Source: Microbacterium aurantiacum (GTDB lineage: Bacteria; Actinomycetota; Actinomycetes; Actinomycetales; Microbacteriaceae). Taken from it: a stretch of DNA of 64,000 bases. This document shows, piece after piece, positions 19,310 to 27,770 of this stretch. Every line of letters starts with the position of its first letter. The stretch's first letter is position 1. A program made the position numbers and the translations under genes. The notes beneath the pieces are model-generated. The model had not been told where the DNA came from. It did no database searches and was given only the letters and a program-made list of their open reading frames with translations. The stretch is taken from positions 124,001 through 188,000 of the forward strand of contig NZ_JAJPDW010000004.1 of assembly GCF_021654035.1 (NCBI RefSeq), read 5' to 3'.

Positions 19310-19891
19310 TCAGCCGGCCCGACCCGCGGGGTCGGCGTCCGACGCCGGATCCTCCTCGACGGCGCGGCTCTCCCTCGTGCCGTCCATCCGGAGGCCGGAC
19401 ACGACGAGGATGGCGACACCGATCATCATGGAGACGATGAAGATGTCGGCGATGTTGTAGATCGCAGGAGGGAATCCGAGCCACATCCACGGGGTGTTGA
19501 TGAAGTCGATCACGTGCCCCACGGCGAAGCCCGGTTCACGGATGAGGCGATCGGTGAGATTGCCGAGCACGCCGCCGAGCAGGAGGCCCAGCCCGACCGC
19601 CCAGAGACGGGAAGACACACGCGTCGCCGCGAGCCAGACGATGATCACGGCCACGATGGCGGGTGCCAGCGTGAACACCCACGTGGCCCCCTCGCCGAAG
19701 GAGAAGGCGGCACCGGGATTGCCGATGAGGTAGAACGACAGGAAGTCACCGAGGACCGGCACGGTCTCCGCGTACGGGAGGTTCTCGAGGGCCAGGTGCT
19801 TCGTGAACTGATCGGCGGCCAGCACCGTCACCGCGAGGATCGCGATGAGGGCGCCGGCCGCCGAACGACGAAGCGGTCTTTTCGCCGCCAA
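19310..19891 (-). CDS. lspA: Lipoprotein signal peptidase II
   Basis: 193 aa, an aspartic membrane protease that removes signal peptides from diacylated prolipoproteins. The catalytic Asp residues are in NLTDRLIR and YNIADIFI, and GNPGAAFS matches the conserved third region. Four membrane helices are evident; the C-terminus carries a short acidic tail. The TTG start (MAAKRPLRR) lies 4 bp after the wag31 stop, consistent with operonic translation. CtaC in this window is one likely substrate. Confidence 0.94.
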   Translation of the reverse strand: MAAKRPLRRSAAGALIAILAVTVLAADQFTKHLALENLPYAETVPVLGDFLSFYLIGNPGAAFSFGEGATWVFTLAPAIVAVIIVWLAATRVSSRLWAVGLGLLLGGVLGNLTDRLIREPGFAVGHVIDFINTPWMWLGFPPAIYNIADIFIVSMMIGVAILVVSGLRMDGTRESRAVEEDPASDADPAGRAG

Positions 19892-19895
19892 GTTC

Positions 19896-20507
19896 TTACA
19901 GGCCGATGGCAGACACCGGCTGCGCGCCGGACGTCGTCGCCGTCGTCTCGAGGTCGCGGAGCTTCCCCTCGATGTAGCTGCGCAGCTGCGAGCGGTAGTC
20001 GCGCTCGAACTGACGAAGCTCGGAGATGCGGTTCTCGAGCGTGGCGCGCTCGCGGTCGAGGCGTGCGACCTCTTCGCGTCCGCGGGTCTCGGCCTCCGAG
20101 ATGATCGACGCAGCCTGCGCCTGCGCGTCGGCGATGAGCTGATCGCGCTGTGCGCGCCCCTCCGCGACGTGCTCGTCGTGGAGGCGCTGGGCGAGCTCGA
20201 TGATGCCGGCGCTGGCGGCGCTCGGAGCAGTGGAGCTCGTCGCCTCCGGAGCCGGAGCAGCCTCGACGGCGGGCGCGGGCTTCTCTTCCTCGGCGGGGAC
20301 GGACGCCTCTTCGGCGGCCTCCTCCGGCGCGGAGCCCGACTCGTACGCGGCGAGCTTGGCCTTCAGCTCCTCGTTCTCCGCGATCGTCTTACGCCATTCA
20401 ACGACGATCTCGTCGAGGAAGTCGTCGACCTCGTCCGGGTCGAAGCCCTCCTTGAAGCGAACGTGCTGGAACTGCTTGGTGACGACGTCATCCGGGGTCA
20501 ATGCCAT
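19896..20507 (-). CDS. wag31: DivIVA-family polar growth protein Wag31
   Basis: 203 aa. The N-terminal DivIVA domain (LTPDDVVTKQFQHVRFKEG to about residue 60) binds curved membrane. A Glu/Ala/Pro-rich linker (about 65-100) is followed by a long coiled coil (about 105-190) rich in Arg/Glu heptads. In actinobacteria DivIVA/Wag31 marks poles and septa and directs wall growth. It sits at the end of the division cluster as usual. AGAGGA precedes the ATG, and a promoter with near-consensus -35 and -10 lies upstream. Confidence 0.94.
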   Translation of the reverse strand: MALTPDDVVTKQFQHVRFKEGFDPDEVDDFLDEIVVEWRKTIAENEELKAKLAAYESGSAPEEAAEEASVPAEEEKPAPAVEAAPAPEATSSTAPSAASAGIIELAQRLHDEHVAEGRAQRDQLIADAQAQAASIISEAETRGREEVARLDRERATLENRISELRQFERDYRSQLRSYIEGKLRDLETTATTSGAQPVSAIGL

Positions 20508-20584
20508 GGTGATTCCTCTTTCGAGCGCTCTGGTCGCTGGCCGATGTCCGGGCGGCCGACCTGGGCGGCCGGTCGTATCTGGAA

Positions 20585-20614
20585 AGCATAGTCGCCGGGT
20601 GCGGACACTGTCGA
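20585..20614 (-). promoter_or_regulatory. Promoter of wag31
   Basis: On the minus strand TCGACA (20609-20614) and TATGCT (20585-20590) are separated by 18 bp, in the 133-bp gap between yggT and wag31. The -35 matches TTGACA at five of six positions. The 5' leader would be about 70 nt. Confidence 0.55.
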
Positions 20615-20640
20615 AGACGCCGACCGCGGCGGTGTGGTGA

Positions 20641-20943
20641 TCAGGCCCCGGCGATGCTCCGCGTCACGCTGAGCAGGATGAAGCACAGCAACATCGTCAG
20701 CGCGAAGCCGAAGTCGATCGCGACAGTGCCGACACGCAACGGCGGGATGAAGCGACGGAAGGTCCGGATCGGAGGGTCCGTGACGGTGTACACGACTTCC
20801 GCCGCGACGAGCCCCGCTCCACGCGGACGCCACTCGCGGTTGAAGATCGGGATCCACTCCAGCACGAGTCGGGCGAACAGCACGAAGACGTACAGGAGAA
20901 GCAGGAAGTTGAGTATCGATGCGATGAGTTGGACGACGGCCAC
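20641..20943 (-). CDS. yggT: YggT-family membrane protein
   Basis: 100 aa with two hydrophobic segments (about residues 3-25 and 75-97) around a conserved middle that includes LEWIPIFNREWRP and TDPPIRTFRRFIPP. YggT-family genes sit between sepF and divIVA in most actinobacteria and their role in wall growth or osmotic stress is not settled. TAGTCT ends 6 nt before the GTG start, so it may be leaderless despite its place inside the cluster. Confidence 0.9.
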   Translation of the reverse strand: MAVVQLIASILNFLLLLYVFVLFARLVLEWIPIFNREWRPRGAGLVAAEVVYTVTDPPIRTFRRFIPPLRVGTVAIDFGFALTMLLCFILLSVTRSIAGA

Positions 20944-20949
20944 GTAGCC

Positions 20950-20955
20950 AGACTA
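20950..20955 (-). promoter_or_regulatory. -10 element for leaderless yggT, containing the sepF stop codon
   Basis: TAGTCT on the minus strand ends 6 nt before the yggT GTG. Its TAG is the stop codon of sepF (20953-20955). Confidence 0.5.
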
Positions 20956-21414
20956 CGGCTGCGTGAAGGGCACGGCGTCCGCGTCGGCATGCGCGACGGC
21001 GCCGTCGCCCGACACCGCGACGTTCTCCGGCGAGAGCAGGAAGACCTTGCTGGTGACGCGCTCGATCCGTCCGTACAGGCCGAGAGACAGCCCACTGGCG
21101 AAGTCGATGAGACGGCGCGCGTCGGCGTCGCTCATCTGCGACAGGTTGATGATGACGGGGATGCCGTCGCGGAAGTTCTCGGCGATCGTCTGCGCATCCC
21201 GGTACTGCTTCGGGTGGACGGTCAGGATTTCGCTGACGGTCGCGGGCGCGGGCTGACGGACCACGGCGGGACGGTGGAGAGGTGTCACGGGAGCGGCCTT
21301 TTCGACGGTGGCGGTCTTGTTCCGATTCGTCGGCTGCGGAGCCGGCTCCTCGTAGACCTCTTCCTCGTCGGCCAGACCCAGGTACACCATGGTCTTCTTG
21401 AGCGGGTTCGACAT
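20953..21414 (-). CDS. sepF: Cell division protein SepF
   Basis: 153 aa. SepF anchors FtsZ to the membrane in bacteria that lack FtsA, and no ftsA is present here. The N-terminal amphipathic helix [14 protein letters not shown] is the membrane tether, followed by a flexible linker rich in Pro and Thr and the SepF core from about residue 70 ([31 protein letters not shown]). The ATG at 21414 was chosen over one at 21435 because GGAGG lies 5 nt before it and the helix then begins at residue 1. Confidence 0.95.
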   Translation of the reverse strand: MSNPLKKTMVYLGLADEEEVYEEPAPQPTNRNKTATVEKAAPVTPLHRPAVVRQPAPATVSEILTVHPKQYRDAQTIAENFRDGIPVIINLSQMSDADARRLIDFASGLSLGLYGRIERVTSKVFLLSPENVAVSGDGAVAHADADAVPFTQP

Positions 21415-21446
21415 CGCATCCTCCGTTGTGCTCATCTGTTCTGAGG

Positions 21447-22163
21447 TTAACCGCGGAGCGGGCGCGGACCCGTGATTGCCGAGCCGATGCGCAGGTGTGT
21501 CGCGCCGGCGGCGATCGCCTCTTCGAAATCGCCGGTCATCCCCGCCGAGATCGCGGAGGCGGACGGCGCCACGCCCCGGACGGACTCGGACATCCGGGCG
21601 AGGCGCGCGAAAGCGCGCGCCGGCTCTTCGTCTAGAGGCGCCACCGCCATCACGCCTCGCAGGCGCAGGGCGCCCAGGCCCACGACATGCTCGGCCAGGG
21701 CCAGGAGACCGTCGGGATGGACACCGCCACGCCCCGGATCGTCGGTGAGGTTGATCTGGAGGAAGACGTCGAGGACGTCGTTCCCCGTCGTCTCGGCGGC
21801 CGCGTCCAGAGCGTCGGCGATCCGCGGCCGATCCACCGAGTGCACGGCGGCGGCGGCGGACCGGATCGCGCGGGCCTTGTTCGTCTGAGCCTGCCCGACG
21901 AAGTGCCAGCGCAAGTCGGCGAGGTCGGCGAGGTCGCCCGCCTTCGCGCTCAGCTCCTGCTGGCGGTTCTCGCCGACGTCCCGGACACCCGCCGCGTAGA
22001 GCTCCCGTACGAGAGAGGCGGGGTGGAACTTGGTCACCACGATCCGGGTGATCTCCGCCGGGTCCCGGCCGTGCACGCGTGCCGCCGCGGTGATGCGCGC
22101 GTCGACGGCGCCGAGACGACCGGTCAGGGTCTCGGCGCCGTCGCGAGCGGAAGCATCGATCAC
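21447..22163 (-). CDS. yggS: PLP homeostasis protein, YggS family
   Basis: 238 aa, a fold-type III PLP-binding barrel without known catalysis that controls free pyridoxal phosphate and amino acid pools. The PLP lysine is in [11 protein letters not shown] (about residue 47), and the phosphate-binding end is near [12 protein letters not shown] and [11 protein letters not shown]. It lies between ftsZ and sepF, the conserved actinobacterial position, with 13 bp to the ftsZ stop. Confidence 0.94.
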   Translation of the reverse strand: MIDASARDGAETLTGRLGAVDARITAAARVHGRDPAEITRIVVTKFHPASLVRELYAAGVRDVGENRQQELSAKAGDLADLADLRWHFVGQAQTNKARAIRSAAAAVHSVDRPRIADALDAAAETTGNDVLDVFLQINLTDDPGRGGVHPDGLLALAEHVVGLGALRLRGVMAVAPLDEEPARAFARLARMSESVRGVAPSASAISAGMTGDFEEAIAAGATHLRIGSAITGPRPLRG

Positions 22164-22176
22164 GGCTGGATCGGCG

Positions 22177-23316
22177 TCACTTCAGGAAGTCGGGGATGTC
22201 GAGGTCGTCATCGCCGAAGGCGGAGTCGTAGCTCGTGTCCGCGGTGACGCTCACGGGCACAGGTGCCGCTTCGGCGCGCTCGGGCGCCGGGGTCTCGGGG
22301 ACGGCCGCCGGCATGGCGGGAGGCGTCATGACGCGGGCCGCGGTGATCGGCTCGATCCGCGCCTGGGGCTCGCCGCCGTCGAAGCCGGCGGCGATGACCG
22401 TCACGCGCACCTCGTCGCCGAGCGTGTCGTCGATGACGGTTCCGAAGATGATGTTGGCCTCGGGATGCGCGGCCTCCTTCACCAGCTGGGCGGCGTCGTT
22501 GATCTCGAAGATGCCGAGGTTCGACCCGCCCTGGATGGACAGCAGGACACCGTGCGCCCCCTCGATCGAGGCCTCGAGCAGGGGCGACTCGACCGCCAGC
22601 TCGGCAGCCTTGATCGCGCGATCGGCACCGCGGGCGGAGCCGATGCCCATGAGCGCCGAACCCGCGCCCTGCATGACCGATTTGACGTCGGCGAAGTCGA
22701 GGTTGATCAGACCCGGCGTGGTGATCAGGTCGGTGATGCCCTGCACACCGGCCAGCAGCACCTGGTCCGCCGTGGCGAAGGCCTCGATCATCGAGATCCC
22801 GCGGTCGCTGATCTCCAGGAGGCGGTCGTTCGGAACGACGATGAGGGTGTCGACCTCTTCCTTGAGTCGCGAGACACCCGCTTCGGCCTGGCTCTGGCGG
22901 CGGCGACCCTCGAAGGAGAACGGCTTGGTCACGACACCGATCGTGAGCGCTCCGATCGACTTGGCGATCTTGGCGACGACGGGCGCTCCGCCCGTACCGG
23001 TTCCGCCGCCCTCGCCCGCGGTCACGAAGACCATGTCGGCTCCGCGCAGGGCCTCCTCGATCTCCTCGGTGTGGTCCTCTGCGGCGCGGCGACCGACCTC
23101 GGGGTCGGCGCCGGCACCGAGGCCGCGCGTGAGCTCGCGTCCGACGTCGAGCTTCACATCCGCGTCGCTCATCAGCAGTGCCTGAGCGTCCGTGTTGATC
23201 GCGATGAACTCCACCCCGCGCAACCCGAGCTCGATCATGCGGTTGACGGCGTTGACGCCGCCTCCACCCACGCCGACCACCTTGATGACAGCGAGGTAGT
23301 TCTGGTTCTGGCTCAT
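22177..23316 (-). CDS. ftsZ: Cell division protein FtsZ
   Basis: 379 aa, the tubulin-like GTPase that forms the Z ring. The GTP signature [10 protein letters not shown] is near residue 105, with [13 protein letters not shown] near 16. The T7 catalytic loop is [12 protein letters not shown] Pro/Ala-rich linker leads to the C-terminal peptide [11 protein letters not shown], the binding site for SepF. GGAGG lies 5 nt before the ATG. Upstream is a 164-bp leader with AT-rich promoter sequence and a stem-loop. Confidence 0.98.
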   Translation of the reverse strand: MSQNQNYLAVIKVVGVGGGGVNAVNRMIELGLRGVEFIAINTDAQALLMSDADVKLDVGRELTRGLGAGADPEVGRRAAEDHTEEIEEALRGADMVFVTAGEGGGTGTGGAPVVAKIAKSIGALTIGVVTKPFSFEGRRRQSQAEAGVSRLKEEVDTLIVVPNDRLLEISDRGISMIEAFATADQVLLAGVQGITDLITTPGLINLDFADVKSVMQGAGSALMGIGSARGADRAIKAAELAVESPLLEASIEGAHGVLLSIQGGSNLGIFEINDAAQLVKEAAHPEANIIFGTVIDDTLGDEVRVTVIAAGFDGGEPQARIEPITAARVMTPPAMPAAVPETPAPERAEAAPVPVSVTADTSYDSAFGDDDLDIPDFLK

Positions 23317-23347
23317 GCCGGCCTCCGTAGCGCCCTAAACCTGCGTA

Positions 23348-23374
23348 ACCTTCAACTTCTCGTTGAGGTATAAA
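23348..23374 (-). promoter_or_regulatory. ftsZ promoter -10 region and leader stem-loop
   Basis: On the minus strand an AT-rich TTTATACC (about 23367-23374) looks like a -10. It is followed by an 8-bp stem with one bulged A and a GAGAA loop (ACCTCAAC/GTTGAAGGT, 23348-23369). The stem would overlap the start of the transcript. Confidence 0.45.
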
Positions 23375-23480
23375 GAATTACCCGGTATGCAATTCCTAGC
23401 TCGAAGGTAGGCCGCGCTCCCCACCGCGCCCGCACCGACCTGGGCGTGTCGCGACATCGCCTCCGGATGTCTTGCGCGGG

Positions 23481-24470
23481 TCAGCTGAAGACGACGGATG
23501 ATGGGGACGAGACGTCGTAGACGCGGACGTCCGCCGGCGGGCGGGCGGTCATCGCCGCCTCGAGGACGACGGCCTTCAGCCCCGAGTCCTCGGCACTCCC
23601 CCACACCACCCGCGTGGCGGTCGCACCCAGCACGAGGGTGACGTCGTCCGCGGTGGAAGCCTCCACCTCGGTCACCTGCGCCGCGATGTCCGCCGGAAGG
23701 GAGCGGACGACCCGTCCGGCCGCGTCGAACGCGTCCCCCTGCGCACCCCCGTCGATCCGAAGGATCGGGGTCCCGGGCCCTGTCTCAGCCGTCGTGGACA
23801 GCACCACGCCGGCCGCGTCCACGAGGGTGAACCCGGAGGAGCTCTCGAAAACGCCGATGGGCGTGCGCTCCACGACACGGACGACGAGCTCATGCGGCGG
23901 ACGCGCTTCGATCGCGTACGTCTCGATGAGGGGGAACTCCGCCAGCACCTCGTGCACGGCATCCGCGTCCACGAGGGGCAGCGGTGTCCCGATCTGATCG
24001 CCGAGGGCGGCCTCCACCCGTGTCACGTCCAGCTGTTCGGCACCGATCACCCGCACCTGCTCGACCGCGAACAGCGGGCTGTAGGCGACGCCGAGGGTGG
24101 CGAGGCCCAGGAGGAGAACCGCGCCGCACGCGCCCAGCCACGCCGCGCGCCGCCGGCGCTGCCGCACCGTGAACCGGCGGACTTCGGCGCGCAGGGCCTT
24201 CCGCCGCGCTCGCGCGGCACGCCACACGTCCCTCATGCGCACCGGTCCGGGGGCCGGCGCCTGCTCATCCTCCGAGGATGTCGGCGGCGAGGCCGACGGG
24301 GGCGAGGAGGGCGCCGCCTCGAGCGGGATCACCGTGGCGAGGATCGACTCCTCCGTCGGCGTGCCGCCGCCCTCGAGGGCGCCGCTCTCCGAAGCCGGGG
24401 AAGCCTCAGGCCGATCGCGCCGAGCGCCGCCGTCGTCGACCGGCGGTGGAAGAGGCGTCGGCCGGCGCAT
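23481..24470 (-). CDS. ftsQ: Cell division protein FtsQ
   Basis: 329 aa. FtsQ is the bitopic scaffold of the FtsQLB divisome subcomplex. A long disordered acidic cytoplasmic part (residues 1-95, many Pro, Ser, Glu) and a basic patch (RAARARRKALRAEVRR) precede one membrane helix at about 110-130. The extracellular POTRA domain starts with SPLFAVEQVRVIGAEQL, followed by the FtsQ domain with PLVDADAVHEVLAEFPLI. It lies 3 bp after the murC stop, so the two are co-translated. Confidence 0.94.
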   Translation of the reverse strand: MRRPTPLPPPVDDGGARRDRPEASPASESGALEGGGTPTEESILATVIPLEAAPSSPPSASPPTSSEDEQAPAPGPVRMRDVWRAARARRKALRAEVRRFTVRQRRRRAAWLGACGAVLLLGLATLGVAYSPLFAVEQVRVIGAEQLDVTRVEAALGDQIGTPLPLVDADAVHEVLAEFPLIETYAIEARPPHELVVRVVERTPIGVFESSSGFTLVDAAGVVLSTTAETGPGTPILRIDGGAQGDAFDAAGRVVRSLPADIAAQVTEVEASTADDVTLVLGATATRVVWGSAEDSGLKAVVLEAAMTARPPADVRVYDVSSPSSVVFS

Positions 24471-24473
24471 TCC

Positions 24474-25886
24474 TCAGCGCCCGCCTCGGTCGCCGACATC
24501 CTCGAGGGCGCCTAAGACCTGGGGGATGATGAGGTTCACGTTGCCGCAGCCGAGGGTGATGATGAAGTCGCCCTCTCGCGCCACGGACGCGGCGTAATCG
24601 GCCGCCTTCTGCCAATCGGGCACATAGTGCACAGCCGAAGGGTCGCGGAACGCGCTGCTGACGAGCTCGCCCGTCACACCGGGCACCGGGTCTTCGCGGG
24701 CACCGTAGACGTCGAGCATGACCGTGTGATCGGCGAAGCGCTCGAGCACGTCCGCGAACTCGCGGTACATCTCCTGCGTCCGCGAGTAGGTGTGCGGCTG
24801 CTGGATGGCGATGATGCGACCCGTCCCGACCACGCTGCGCGCACCCGCGAGGGCCGCCTCCACCTCGGTCGGGTGATGCGCGTAATCGTCGTACACGCTG
24901 ACACCGCGTCGCACACCGTGCAGGTCGAACCGCCGCACCGTCCCGGCGAAGCCTCCGACGGCACGGACGGCATCCTCGAGCCCGATGCCGAGCGCGCCGA
25001 GGACCGCCACCGCGCCCGCGGCGTTGATCGCGTTGTGGACTCCCGGCACCGGCAGCTCCGTGTGGAGGGTGCGGCCGTCCGCCGTCAAGGAGAAGCGGAG
25101 CCCGCCCTCGGTGTCGACGTCATGGACGCGTACCGTGGCGTCCTCCGACTCGCCGAACGTGATCACTCGCTCATGGGACAGGCGCGTCCGCACCTCCCGG
25201 GCCCCGGGATCATCCGACGAGATCACCACCGCCTCCGACGCGCGGTCGGCGAAGCGCACGAAGGCGTCGAAGAACGCCTCGCGCGAGCCCCAGTGGTCGA
25301 GGTGGTCGGGGTCGACGTTGGTGACGAGGGCGACCGCCGTGTCGTAGAGGAGGAACGTCCCGTCGGACTCGTCCGCCTCGATCACGAACAGGTCGTCCGA
25401 TCCCGTTCCGCTGGAGACCCCGAGCTGCGCGATCACACCGCCGTTGACGAAGGTCGGGTGGACATCGAGGCCCTGGAGGGCGGTGACGACCATGCCGGTC
25501 GACGTCGTCTTCCCGTGCGCCCCCGCGACCGCGACCAGGCGTCGACCGCCGATGAGCCAGTGCAGCGCCTGGGATCGGTGGATCACGGCGAGTCCGCGCT
25601 CGCGGGCGAGCAGGAGTTCGGGATTCTCCGGCCAGATCGCGCCGGTGTGGACGACCGTGTCGGCATCCGTGGGCAGGTGGGCGGCATCGTGACCGATGTG
25701 GACGTCCGCGCCGAGCGCCGCCAGCTCGCGCAGGACCGCACTGTCGGCGCGATCGGACCCGGAGACGCGGATGCCGCGCGCGAGGAACATGCGCGCGAGT
25801 CCGGACATGCCCGAACCGCCGATCCCGATGAAGTGGGCGGCGTCGATGCGATCGGGGATCGGGAGGCTGAGGTCGGGTCTGATCAT
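24474..25886 (-). CDS. murC: UDP-N-acetylmuramate--L-alanine ligase
   Basis: 470 aa. It adds L-alanine to UDP-MurNAc using [18 protein letters not shown] near residue 19 is the UDP-binding glycine loop, [13 protein letters not shown] (about 118-130) is the ATP P-loop, and DYAHHPTEV carries a conserved Mur-ligase substrate-binding segment. Full length. A TAGGAT hexamer lies 9 nt before the ATG. It follows murG on the minus strand, but the plus-strand GntR pair separates the two. Confidence 0.97.
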   Translation of the reverse strand: MIRPDLSLPIPDRIDAAHFIGIGGSGMSGLARMFLARGIRVSGSDRADSAVLRELAALGADVHIGHDAAHLPTDADTVVHTGAIWPENPELLLARERGLAVIHRSQALHWLIGGRRLVAVAGAHGKTTSTGMVVTALQGLDVHPTFVNGGVIAQLGVSSGTGSDDLFVIEADESDGTFLLYDTAVALVTNVDPDHLDHWGSREAFFDAFVRFADRASEAVVISSDDPGAREVRTRLSHERVITFGESEDATVRVHDVDTEGGLRFSLTADGRTLHTELPVPGVHNAINAAGAVAVLGALGIGLEDAVRAVGGFAGTVRRFDLHGVRRGVSVYDDYAHHPTEVEAALAGARSVVGTGRIIAIQQPHTYSRTQEMYREFADVLERFADHTVMLDVYGAREDPVPGVTGELVSSAFRDPSAVHYVPDWQKAADYAASVAREGDFIITLGCGNVNLIIPQVLGALEDVGDRGGR

Positions 25887-25895
25887 GGCCCGACA

Positions 25896-25901
25896 ATCCT
25901 A
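25896..25901 (-). promoter_or_regulatory. Possible -10 element for murC
   Basis: TAGGAT on the minus strand ends 9 nt before the murC ATG. It would let murC-ftsQ be transcribed separately from murG, which fits the intervening plus-strand genes. Confidence 0.4.
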
Positions 25902-25947
25902 GGTCCGCTCGCTCCGCCTCCCCTGTGGGCGCGCGGAGAGCCGCGCG

Positions 25948-25978
25948 TGTGTCGACACATTGATACATGGATGATACA
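25948..25978 (+). promoter_or_regulatory. Palindrome and direct repeat, candidate operator of the GntR pair
   Basis: A perfect 12-bp palindrome TGTGTCGACACA (25948-25959) is followed by two copies of TGATACA (25961-25967 and 25972-25978) set 11 bp apart, one helical turn. The second copy lies inside the first codons of the downstream frame. The site is upstream of a membrane gene coupled to a GntR regulator and is a natural place for autoregulation; that is inference. Confidence 0.5.
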
Positions 25979-26271
25979 AAAGACGCATGGTCATCGATCT
26001 CAGCGACCCGATCCGGGCGCAGCGTGGGATTCCTCGCCCTCGCCTTCGCGCTGTCCGTCCGGGTGGCCACCGTCGCCATGGAGCGACGGATCCTCGCGCA
26101 TCCGCAGCCGGCGACCGACGGGCTCGAGCTGGCCTGGTCGAACTCTTCCGCACCGACGCACTCCGCTCGCTGCGGATGAGCGCGGCACTCGCGACCGTCG
26201 GGCAGGGTCGACTCCGCGCCGACCTCCTCCCCCGCGCGCCGCGTGCGATCGCCGGCGGGAGACCGGCATGA
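25967..26271 (+). pseudogene. Small membrane protein gene, apparently frameshifted
   Basis: From ATG 25967 one frame codes MDDTKDAWSS and then a hydrophobic helix (FLALAFALSVRVATVAM) up to about 26140, with strong GC at third positions. After 26140 that frame loses coding character and stops at 26177-26179. The adjacent frame then reads ELFRTDALRSLRMSAALATVG with good third-position GC to a TGA at 26269-26271, which overlaps the ATG of the GntR gene (ATGA). One missing base near 26137-26141 explains both halves. The restored product is about 102 aa. It may be a true pseudogene or a base-call error. No known family was recognised. Confidence 0.55.
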
Positions 26272-26651
26272 TCGTCATCGACCCGCGCTCCCCGGTGCCT
26301 CCGTTCGAGCAGCTCCGCACACAGATGACCGACGCGATGGTGTCGGGCGAGCTGGCGCCCGGATCCCGACTGCCCACCGTCCGTCGTCTCGCCGAGGATC
26401 TGGGCATCGCTCCCGGCACCGTCGCGCGCGCCTATCGCGAACTCGAATCGACGGGCTTCATCGAGACGCGAGGCCGCAACGGAACCTTCGTCGCTCCCCG
26501 CGGCGACGAGGCCGAGAGACGTGCGCAACGCGCAGCCGCCGACTTCGTCGCGCAGATGCGGGCACTGCGGGTGGATGCGGCCACCACGGTCGACCTCGTG
26601 ACCGCCGCGCTGCGATCGCCCGCCGCGGACGGGGGTCCCGTCACCTCGTGA
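26268..26651 (+). CDS. GntR-family transcriptional regulator (YtrA-like)
   Basis: 127 aa. The N-terminal GntR winged helix is complete: PPFEQLRTQMTDAMVSGELAPGSRLPTVRRLAEDLGI, then GTVARAYRELESTGFIETRG. Only a short helical tail of about 55 residues follows, as in the YtrA subfamily, which usually represses a nearby membrane-transport operon. The ATG overlaps the stop of the preceding membrane gene by 4 bp, so the two were translationally coupled. The 3' end overlaps the convergent murG by 11 bp. Confidence 0.88.
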   Translation: MIVIDPRSPVPPFEQLRTQMTDAMVSGELAPGSRLPTVRRLAEDLGIAPGTVARAYRELESTGFIETRGRNGTFVAPRGDEAERRAQRAAADFVAQMRALRVDAATTVDLVTAALRSPAADGGPVTS

Positions 26652-27738
26652 CGCGCGCCGCAAGGACCTCGTCGACCACCGCGATCAGATTCTCCGTGCC
26701 GCGTCGCGTGCCCACGCGCGCAGCGGCGTCGGCCATCGCGGCGCGACGTGGGGAATCCATGAGGAGCGGCACGATGTCACGCCGAACCGTGTCGCCGTCG
26801 AACCCCGCGTCGTCCACGAGGACGGCGGCACCGGCGTCCACTGCTGATGCCGCATTGAGCGCCTGCTCCCCGTTCCCGACGGCGTAGGGCACGTACACCG
26901 CGGGGAGGCCGAGTGCACTGATCTCGCTCACCGTGGCCGCGCCGGAACGCGAGACGACGAAGTCGGCCGCCGCGAAGGCGTGGTCCATCCTGTCGATGTA
27001 GCGGCGGACGACGTAGCCGCGGACACCGGGATCGGTGAGCTCGGACCTCTCCCCCGTCACGTGCACGAGCTGCCAGCCGGCGTCCAGGACATCCCGCCAC
27101 GCGGCGTCGTGTCCCTCGCCGAACGCCTCGTTCAATCGCTGCGCGCCGAGCGAACCGCCGAAGACGAGCAGCGTCGGGCGGTCGAGGTCGAGCCCGAGAT
27201 CCATGGCCGCGCGCGGGCGCACGGACTCCACGTCGAGGTCGACCAGCTCGCGCCGGAGCGGCATCCCGACGAAACGACCGCCGCGCAGCGGCGTCCCCTC
27301 GAAGGCCACCCCGACGGCGGCGGCCCGGCGGGCACCGAGCACGTTCGCGAGGCCGGGCTTGGCATTGGCCTCGTGCACGACGACGGGGATGCCGGCCCGA
27401 CGCGCGGCGACGTAGGCCGGAGCCGCCGCATAGCCGCCGAACCCGACGACGACGTCGACCCCATGCGCGCGGATGTGCTCGCGGACCTGAGCGACGGCAC
27501 GACGGAAACGCGCGGGGAAGCCGACCGCGGCGCGATCCGGGCGGCGCGGGAAGGGCACCTTGTCGACGATCAGCAGCTCGTACCCGCGCGCCGGGACGAG
27601 GCGGGATTCAAGACCCTCCCGCGTTCCCAGGACAAGGATCCGGGCATCGGGTTCCCGCTCGCGCAGACCGTCCGCCAAGGCGAGCAGAGGGTTGACATGT
27701 CCGGCTGTCCCGCCGCCGGCCAGAAGATACGTCGTCAC
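26641..27738 (-). CDS. murG: UDP-GlcNAc:lipid I N-acetylglucosaminyltransferase
   Basis: 365 aa. MurG converts lipid I to lipid II at the cytoplasmic membrane face. The N-terminal glycine loop is LLAGGGTAGHVNP, a second G-loop is VVGFGGYAAAPAYVA, and the GT28 C-terminal UDP-GlcNAc site is at about LVSRSGAATVSEISALGLP. The GTG at 27738 was chosen because the frame upstream runs into the ftsW end. There are 32 bp between it and the ftsW stop. Confidence 0.96.
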   Translation of the reverse strand: MTTYLLAGGGTAGHVNPLLALADGLREREPDARILVLGTREGLESRLVPARGYELLIVDKVPFPRRPDRAAVGFPARFRRAVAQVREHIRAHGVDVVVGFGGYAAAPAYVAARRAGIPVVVHEANAKPGLANVLGARRAAAVGVAFEGTPLRGGRFVGMPLRRELVDLDVESVRPRAAMDLGLDLDRPTLLVFGGSLGAQRLNEAFGEGHDAAWRDVLDAGWQLVHVTGERSELTDPGVRGYVVRRYIDRMDHAFAAADFVVSRSGAATVSEISALGLPAVYVPYAVGNGEQALNAASAVDAGAAVLVDDAGFDGDTVRRDIVPLLMDSPRRAAMADAAARVGTRRGTENLIAVVDEVLAARVTR

Positions 27739-27770
27739 CGCATCGACCCTACCGGCGGGACGCTGTGAGC

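Noticed and set aside
20520..20640. Repeated GGGCGGCCG segments before wag31 as a regulatory repeat
   Set aside because: Two short GC-rich copies only; expected by chance in this composition.
25987..26271. A separate 94-aa gene in the second frame starting at ATG 25987
   Set aside because: Its first half is Arg-rich with poor third-position GC, as in a shadow frame; only the part after 26137 looks coding, which fits a frameshift instead.
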